In this document: positions 56,259-64,000 of the stretch, one piece after another
How the letters are laid out: each line of letters opens with the position of its first letter
Numbering within the stretch: the stretch's first letter is position 1
From: Myxococcales bacterium
GTDB taxonomy: Bacteria > Myxococcota_A > Polyangia > Polyangiales > Ga0077539
Length of the DNA stretch: 64,000 bases
Reading direction: 5' to 3'
Assembly (NCBI GenBank): GCA_013298625.1
Contig: JAAFIF010000010.1
Coordinates: 1 to 64,000 of the forward strand
The notes under the pieces: model-generated
What the model saw: only the letters and a program-made list of their open reading frames with translations
Database searches by the model: none
Told to the model about the DNA's origin: nothing
Program-made: the position numbers and the translations under genes

Positions 56259-58660
56259 CGCGCGCCCTCCTGCGAGAGCAGCCACGAGGCCAGCGCGGTC
56301 CCGCTCGCCCACGCGGCTTCGGCGTCCCGTCCGTGCGCGAGGCTCGCGACGCCGTCGCCCACGGCGAAGAGCGTCTGGCCCTCGTCCAGCGCGAGAAACG
56401 CCGCCCCTGCGTCGCACGCCCGCGCCTCGCCCCGCACGCGCGCGTAGCGCCATCGCTTGTGATCCGCCGCGACCACCGCGCCGAGCCCGAGCAGCGCCCG
56501 CGCGCGATCGAGCAGGACGTCCCGCCACGAAGCCTCTGCCTCTCCCGTGTCGCGCGCCTCGCTGAACGCAGCGGTCGCGTACACGGTCACAGCGACGCGA
56601 GGCGCTCCGTCGATGGTCACCGGCTCGAAGAAGACCCGCTCGACCTCGGCGTCGTCGAAGCGCCGCTCGGGGTCGCCGTCGAGCGTGTGTTCACCAAGCT
56701 CGCACAAGGCCATCGCGACGAGGCAGCGGTCGTACGCGACCGACGAGAGCGCTTCGAGGGCCGCGCGGTCGACCGCTGCTTCAGCAGTCGCAGCGAGCTG
56801 CGCGGACTGCGGCGCGGGCAGCGCGAGCACCAGCCGCTCGCACGCGTGCGCGCAGCCCTTGTCGTCGCGCACCAGCCAGCCCTGCGCGGTTCGCTCGATC
56901 GACGTCGCGCGCGCGCCGTACGAGACGCGCGCGGACAAGCGCTCGAGCACCGAGCGAACGACGGCGGTCATCGGCCCGCGCGCCGCCCATCGCGATCGAT
57001 CGAGCGAGACGAGCGCGCCCTGATCGCTCAGCATCGAGAGCCACCGCGCAAACCAGGGCCGCGCGCTGTGCAGCAATGGAGCGCCGTGCGAGAAGCGATG
57101 TGCACCCGCGCGACGAGACGCGAGCCGCCCTCCAGCGCCAGCGCTCTTCTCGAGGACGCGCACGTCGGCGCCGCCGTCGATCAGCGATCGCGCGCAGAAC
57201 GCGCCGGCGATCCCCGCGCCGATCACGAGCACTCGACCGAGGGACGCGCCCGGTCGCGCGCCCTTGGCGCGGTAGGCCTCGACGTCGAGCCTGCGCGCGT
57301 GCACGCGGGTCTCTCGCGGACGCACCGTTCCCCACTCGTCCGAGCGCGGGTGCGGCCGATCGAACTGACCCATGCACCAGAGCAAGCCACCGTAGCTGCC
57401 CGGGTCGCGGCCGTCGATCGCGTAGCGGTGGTTGAGCGACTCGAGGATGCGAAGGGCGCGGGCGGGGTCGTGGGTCCAGGCGACGATCTGCTTTCCCCAG
57501 GTCATTCGCAGGTTGTTGTGGAGGTAGCCGTCGCGACGCAGCCGCTGCTGGGCCGCGTCCCACAGGGCGTCGCCTGTCTCGCCGAGCTCCATCGCGAGCT
57601 CGCTCGGAGAGAACATCGGCCGCGCCCGATCGGTGAGCGTCTTCAACGCCCACGCAGGAATCGCGGTCTCGACCCGGTCGTAGCCCGCGTTGTGCGCGCA
57701 GAAGTGCCACGCGAGCTCGCGCCACACGAGCAGCTCGTCGAGCCACTTGTCCGCGCCCTCGGTGCGCCGCTCGGTCGCGTCCCGCGCGAGCCGTCCGGCC
57801 CAGATCATCCCCCAGTGCAGCCACGCGCTCATGCGCGAGACCCCCTCGTCGTCCAGCGCGTCGTTGCGCCCGATCGCATAGCGGTCGATCGAGCGGTCGA
57901 GGTACTCGCTCCAGCGCTCGTTCGCGCGCTCGCTGCCGCCGCGCAACGCCGCGCTGCGCGGGACGCTGTGGTCGATCGGAAGCGACGCGAGCACATCGGC
58001 GATCGCGTCGGGCTCGATCACCGTGTCCACCGTAGGATCGAGCAGAACATCTCCCTCCCACGCGCGCGGCGCGGGCAGCGCTTCGATCGGCGCCATCGCG
58101 CTCTTCCACAGCGGCGTCACGCGCTCGCGAAAGGCGAAGGCGCGCTCGTAGCCGCGCCCCAAGCTGCGCATCGGCACCACGCACGCCGCGTCCACCGCGA
58201 GCACCGGGCCGTCGTAGCGCGCGGCGAATCGCTCGACCCACCCGCGTACGTCGTACACCGGAAACTCATCGGTGATCACCACGCTCGCCTCGGACGCGAC
58301 CTGATCGAGCCACCGGGTCCGACGTTCACCGCGGTCGAGCGCGAACACATAGCGCGCGCCGCGCCTGCAAAACGCCTCGCGAAGCGACGGCTCGCCCTCG
58401 AGCACGAAGCCCGTCATCCGGTCGTTGGCGTGCGCGTACCGCGCCGAGAGCCCGTGATAGACCAGCAGCGGCTGATCGAGCTTGTGCGCCGCGAGCACCG
58501 CCCGCTCGAACGCTGGGTTCTCTTCAGCCCGCAGCGCCGTCGTGCACCAGTAGAGCACGTAGCGCCCCGTCGGCCGCGCAGGCGCTGCGCGCACGACCCG
58601 CACTCTCGCCTCGAGCGCGCGCGAGGCATCGCGCAGCGCAGAGCTCGTCATCGCAGACAT
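56255..58660 (-). CDS. Class II CPD photolyase fused to a renalase-like flavoprotein
   Basis: An 801-residue fusion. Residues 1 to about 460 are a class II photolyase: RYVLYWCTTALRAEENPAFE, LLVWRELAWHFCAHNAGYD, DGYLHNNLRMTWGKQIVAW, and DGRDPGSYGGLLWCMGQFDR, the pattern of FAD-binding and DNA-binding residues. It repairs cyclobutane pyrimidine dimers with light. Residues 476-801 are a complete second flavoprotein of renalase/COG3380 type: RVLVIGAGIAGAFCARSL, VLEKSAGAGGRLASRR and TLFAVGDGVASLAHG. The linker is about 15 residues. Both halves look intact, with no frameshift. The stop overlaps the next gene. COG3380-type genes commonly sit next to photolyase genes in light-induced loci, so the fusion joins known neighbours. 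The start is ATG at 58660, or 58651. Confidence 0.88.
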   Translation of the reverse strand: MSAMTSSALRDASRALEARVRVVRAAPARPTGRYVLYWCTTALRAEENPAFERAVLAAHKLDQPLLVYHGLSARYAHANDRMTGFVLEGEPSLREAFCRRGARYVFALDRGERRTRWLDQVASEASVVITDEFPVYDVRGWVERFAARYDGPVLAVDAACVVPMRSLGRGYERAFAFRERVTPLWKSAMAPIEALPAPRAWEGDVLLDPTVDTVIEPDAIADVLASLPIDHSVPRSAALRGGSERANERWSEYLDRSIDRYAIGRNDALDDEGVSRMSAWLHWGMIWAGRLARDATERRTEGADKWLDELLVWRELAWHFCAHNAGYDRVETAIPAWALKTLTDRARPMFSPSELAMELGETGDALWDAAQQRLRRDGYLHNNLRMTWGKQIVAWTHDPARALRILESLNHRYAIDGRDPGSYGGLLWCMGQFDRPHPRSDEWGTVRPRETRVHARRLDVEAYRAKGARPGASLGRVLVIGAGIAGAFCARSLIDGGADVRVLEKSAGAGGRLASRRAGAHRFSHGAPLLHSARPWFARWLSMLSDQGALVSLDRSRWAARGPMTAVVRSVLERLSARVSYGARATSIERTAQGWLVRDDKGCAHACERLVLALPAPQSAQLAATAEAAVDRAALEALSSVAYDRCLVAMALCELGEHTLDGDPERRFDDAEVERVFFEPVTIDGAPRVAVTVYATAAFSEARDTGEAEASWRDVLLDRARALLGLGAVVAADHKRWRYARVRGEARACDAGAAFLALDEGQTLFAVGDGVASLAHGRDAEAAWASGTALASWLLSQEGAR

Positions 58661-58708
58661 CGCCCGCCGTACGATGCGAGCGAGTCCGCGCCGTTGCTGT
58701 GCTTTCTC

Positions 58709-59845
58709 TCACCGTTGCGCAGGCAGCGGCGCGACGCGACCTGCGCGATCGACGGTCACGCGGCGCTCGTCTTCGAGCACCATCACCAGCGCCCCGCGGC
58801 AGCCGTCCCAGTAGCCTTCGCGAATCGCCGCGGGCAACGTCGCGAGCAGCGCAGGGTCTCGCCCTCCCAGCGCGTCCACCGCGTACACCTGCCGCGAGAG
58901 CGGCTCGTCGTTGCCCATCGACGCAGGAGCGAACACGAAGTACCGCGTCCCGTCGCCAGCGCGCTCGACCACGCGCTCGGTCGTCGCCGTCGCGATCGGC
59001 CCGCGCAGCGCGCGACGCTGTCCGCTCGGCGTGACGACGAAGAGCCCCGCGGTCTCGACGCTCCAGCGCCACCCGCCCGGAGCGGGTCCGCTCGTCGCGG
59101 TCACCGCGGGGTCCATCACCAGGGCGACGGTGGGTTCGCGCAGGGGATTTCCAGTGAGAAATGAGAATCGCTCGACGGTGATGTAGCGCCCCTCGGTGCC
59201 CGCGCGACGACGCGCCGCGCGCGGCGATCGGTCTCGCCATCGCAACGACTGGGCGTCGACGACGCGATCCAACGCCACCACGGTCGTCCCGCGAAAGTTC
59301 AGCGCGCCTCTCCAGCGACGGCACTCGATCGGCGGGCTCGCGCGCGCGACGACCGCGCCGTCCACCTCGAGCTCGATCGCCGCGTCGCACTCTCGCTGCC
59401 CAGGCCCCAGCAATAGGTACCAGTCGACCGTCACGTGATCGAAGCGCACGCGCCGCTCGCTGCGGATGTCCAACGTGTTGTCGTCGTGCTCGGCGAGCGT
59501 CCACCACACGTCGCTCAGCCGCTCTTCGTCGAAGCGCCGCGCCCCTGCGATCGAATACGCCAGCGAATATCCTCGGCAAGCGCGCGCGGCCGCCCCCTCG
59601 CGCGGGCCGTTGACGCCCACCGTGAGCGCGTCGATCGCGCCGCTCTGCGGCTCGCTCACCGTCGCGTCGACCGAAGCATCGGCAGCTGCGACCGACGGCG
59701 CCGAAGCGTCGACCGTGGGCAACGCTGGCAGCGCTGGCTCCTCCTGCGGAGCCGCAGGACGAGCGCGAGGACAGCCGACGAGCGCGAGCGACGTGAGAGC
59801 GAGCGAGATGCGACGCACGGGCCGAGCATGCCGCGATTTGCCCAC
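58709..59845 (-). CDS. Lipoprotein of unknown function
   Basis: A 378-residue lipoprotein; the leader ISLALTSLALVGC gives a lipobox Cys near residue 25. A Pro/Ala/Asp spacer (PALPALPTVDASAPSVAA) follows. The rest has no recognised domain; it is beta-rich with LSDVWWTLAEHDDNTLDIRS, FDHVTVDWYLLLGPG and GYWDGCRGALVMVLE, which resembles a beta-propeller or sandwich. The start is probably GTG at 59845; GTG at 59818 is possible. It is upstream of the photolyase fusion by 48 bases on the same strand but shows no functional link. Confidence 0.6.
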   Translation of the reverse strand: MGKSRHARPVRRISLALTSLALVGCPRARPAAPQEEPALPALPTVDASAPSVAAADASVDATVSEPQSGAIDALTVGVNGPREGAAARACRGYSLAYSIAGARRFDEERLSDVWWTLAEHDDNTLDIRSERRVRFDHVTVDWYLLLGPGQRECDAAIELEVDGAVVARASPPIECRRWRGALNFRGTTVVALDRVVDAQSLRWRDRSPRAARRRAGTEGRYITVERFSFLTGNPLREPTVALVMDPAVTATSGPAPGGWRWSVETAGLFVVTPSGQRRALRGPIATATTERVVERAGDGTRYFVFAPASMGNDEPLSRQVYAVDALGGRDPALLATLPAAIREGYWDGCRGALVMVLEDERRVTVDRAGRVAPLPAQR

Positions 59846-59940
59846 CGATGAAGAGCGGCTTCGAGACGCGCAGGGCGTGCGCGGCGCGCGCAGGCGTTTT
59901 CGTTGCGCGCGCGCGGGGAACTCTGCGAACGTCGAGCGCG

Positions 59941-61011
59941 ATGCAAGCGCTGCTGATCACTGTCTTGCTGCTGTGCGCGGGCGTTCCGCTGCTCGTGTGG
60001 GCGTGGGTGAAGCTCGCGGCCCGCGCCCTCGCGCTGCCCGAGTTCTTCGACGAGGTGCACGAAGTGCAGACCGAAGACGGCGCGACCATCGTGCTCGGTC
60101 GACTGCACGCGCGAGGAGCGCGATCGAGCGCGCCCCCCGTGCTGCTCTGCCACGGGCTCGCGATGAACCGCCGCGCGTTCGCCCTGGATTCAAAGCGCTG
60201 CTTCGCGCTCGCCCTCGCCGAGCGCGGGCGCGACGTGTGGCTGCTCGAGCTGCGCGGGGCCGTCGCCAAGAGCGTCCCGAAGGCGCTCAAGCGCGCGACC
60301 TTCGACGACTACGCCGCGCACGACGTGCCGAAGGCGATTGAATTCGTGTGCCTGCAAACAAGCGCCGAGCGCGTCGACTGGATCGGCTTCTCGATGGGCG
60401 GCATGCTCGCGTACGCCTACCTCGGCGCCCTGCGCGGAAAGGGCATCCGCAAGCTCGTCACCATCGGCTCACCCGTGCACTTCGAGCAGCACCCCGTCGC
60501 GCGCGGGCTCGCCGTGCTGCCCATGCTGCTCGCGCCGTTGCTGTGGCTCACGCGCACGCCGTTTCGCTTTCTCTCGCTCTTGGTCGCGCCGCTCGTGTGG
60601 CCAGGGGTCCCGACGGCGCTCTCGCGCGGGCTGCGGGGCGAGCACTACTCGGCGAGGGTGTTTCGCGCGCTGATGGCCAACGGGCTCGCCGACGTGCCCA
60701 CGGGGGTCGCGCGGCAGTTCATCCGCTGGGTGCGCACGGCGGCGTTCGACAACGAGGACCGCGCGCTCGATTACCGAGCGTCGATGCGAGAGATCACCGT
60801 GGACACGCTGGTGATCGCGGGCAGCCACGACAGGCTCGCGACGCCGTACTCCGTGCTCGACGCCACCAAGCACCTCACTGCTGCCACGGTCGAGTCCAAG
60901 GTGATCGGAACGCACACCGGCGCCGCCAAGGACTACGATCACATGGATCTCATCCTCGGGCGCGACGCGCTTCGCGAGGTGTTTCCCTCGGTCGAGCGCT
61001 GGATCGAGTGA
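59941..61011 (+). CDS. Alpha/beta hydrolase with N-terminal membrane segment
   Basis: A 356-residue protein. A transmembrane or signal-anchor segment opens it (ALLITVLLLCAGVPLLVWAW), then a hydrolase fold: VLLCHGLAMNRRAFAL (oxyanion loop), WIGFSMGGMLAYAY (GxSxG nucleophile elbow), GSHDRLATPYSVLD (catalytic Asp) and KDYDHMDLIL (catalytic His). The order and spacing suit a lipase or esterase. Substrate is unknown. The start at 59941 (MQALLITVL) is preferred because the ATG 93 bases upstream gives an Arg-rich leader. It is convergent with leuS. Confidence 0.8.
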   Translation: MQALLITVLLLCAGVPLLVWAWVKLAARALALPEFFDEVHEVQTEDGATIVLGRLHARGARSSAPPVLLCHGLAMNRRAFALDSKRCFALALAERGRDVWLLELRGAVAKSVPKALKRATFDDYAAHDVPKAIEFVCLQTSAERVDWIGFSMGGMLAYAYLGALRGKGIRKLVTIGSPVHFEQHPVARGLAVLPMLLAPLLWLTRTPFRFLSLLVAPLVWPGVPTALSRGLRGEHYSARVFRALMANGLADVPTGVARQFIRWVRTAAFDNEDRALDYRASMREITVDTLVIAGSHDRLATPYSVLDATKHLTAATVESKVIGTHTGAAKDYDHMDLILGRDALREVFPSVERWIE

Positions 61012-61036
61012 GCGCGTCCCCCCTCCGCGCGAGCGC

Positions 61037-63712
<2,676 letters not shown>

Positions 63713-63793
63713 TGCGGTGTGAGCAACGCTGGTACGACGCTGCACAGCCGCTCGCAAGGGCGCATTGCGCTCTGCCGCGAAGGGCCCTCGCGC

Positions 63794-64000
63794 TCACTCG
63801 CGGCGCAGCACCCAACGCAGCGCGGGGCGCACGTGGTCCGAGAGAAACACCGGGTCCGACCAGAGCGCGATCGGGTGGCCGAGCGCGCTGACGAACAGCC
63901 TTCCGTCGCCGACCGCGCGGTGCCACGCCACGGGGACAGCCGCGACCCCGTCGAGCGCGTCGCACGCGAGGACGACCTGGTTGTCCCTGCGAAAATTGTG
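63794..64000 (-). CDS. Partial ThuA-domain protein
   Basis: Only the C-terminal 68 or so residues are in the window; the gene continues past 64000. They read in frame from the right edge to the stop at 63794-63796 and include VPVAWHRAVGDGRLFVSALG followed by HPIALW and DPVFLSDHVRPALRW. This matches the C-terminal part of ThuA trehalose-utilisation-like domains (PVAWxRxxGxGRVFYTxLGH), a glutamine-amidotransferase-like fold of uncertain activity. It lies 81 bases before leuS. Confidence 0.7.
   Translation of the reverse strand, partial: HNFRRDNQVVLACDALDGVAAVPVAWHRAVGDGRLFVSALGHPIALWSDPVFLSDHVRPALRWVLRRE

Noticed and set aside
56333..59164. Long plus-strand open frame opposite the photolyase fusion
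   Set aside because: Antisense to two recognised flavoprotein domains; no motif of its own.

Overview
The window reads as chromosomal DNA of a very GC-rich myxobacterium (Myxococcota, probably a Polyangia or Sandaracinus-like lineage). The clues are seen directly: a MYXO-CTERM-like tail on the protein ending at 24072, AgmX/PglI-type C-terminal domains, several lipoproteins with an Asp/Ala-rich linker after the lipobox, Cys-rich repeat lipoproteins built on an NCGxCG motif, a DUF4388 response regulator and class II (B12-dependent) ribonucleotide reductase. GC is so high that most long antisense frames are shadows of real genes. The placement is inference; no rRNA, tRNA, CRISPR array or prophage was seen.

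Layout. 1-612: a DUF559 endonuclease-like gene enclosed by a perfect 91-bp inverted repeat, then short direct repeats. 762-6474: MFS transporter with a DUF2141-like protein; divergently an OmpA-type protein translationally coupled to a Cys-rich lipoprotein, then two unknown genes. 6580-11714: a DUF1549-like lipoprotein, a Tat-exported DUF1501-type protein and a lipoprotein with heme-like CH motifs. 11724-16463: a PFK-family protein with altered active-site motifs, two AgmX-like proteins, ornithine aminotransferase (rocD), a 217-bp palindromic element, a Nudix hydrolase. 16569-20226: half-length DUF350, DUF4178 and membrane spermidine-synthase-like genes, a candidate envelope-stress module. 20237-27038: Cys-rich lipoprotein, STAS-like protein, CxxCH lipoprotein, Rieske oxygenase, MYXO-CTERM protein, and an inverted cluster of REP-like repeats. 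27068-30652: nrdJ with its terminator. 31092-34786: small lipoprotein, AhpD-like protein, and a minus-strand run of Nudix, CDP-alcohol phosphatidyltransferase, NarL-type regulator and an exported protein. 34845-42288: a degenerate sulfatase-like lipoprotein coupled to a membrane-anchored response-regulator hybrid, then an Rpn-like nuclease. 42420-45110: boxA and boxB (benzoyl-CoA epoxidase). 45266-54619: surface proteins and a rhomboid protease. 54786-58660: a phytoene-desaturase-like flavoenzyme overlapping a class II photolyase fused to a renalase-like flavoprotein. 58709-64000: lipoprotein, alpha/beta hydrolase, leuS, and a partial ThuA-domain gene.

Genes that clearly work together: boxB-boxA in aerobic benzoyl-CoA breakdown; the DUF350-DUF4178-SpeE set; the hybrid regulator and sulfatase-like lipoprotein joined by a GTGA overlap; and the photolyase fusion with the adjacent flavoenzyme. 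The best candidates for something undescribed are the inverted-repeat DUF559 unit, the photolyase-renalase fusion, and the hybrid regulator with its lipoprotein partner.
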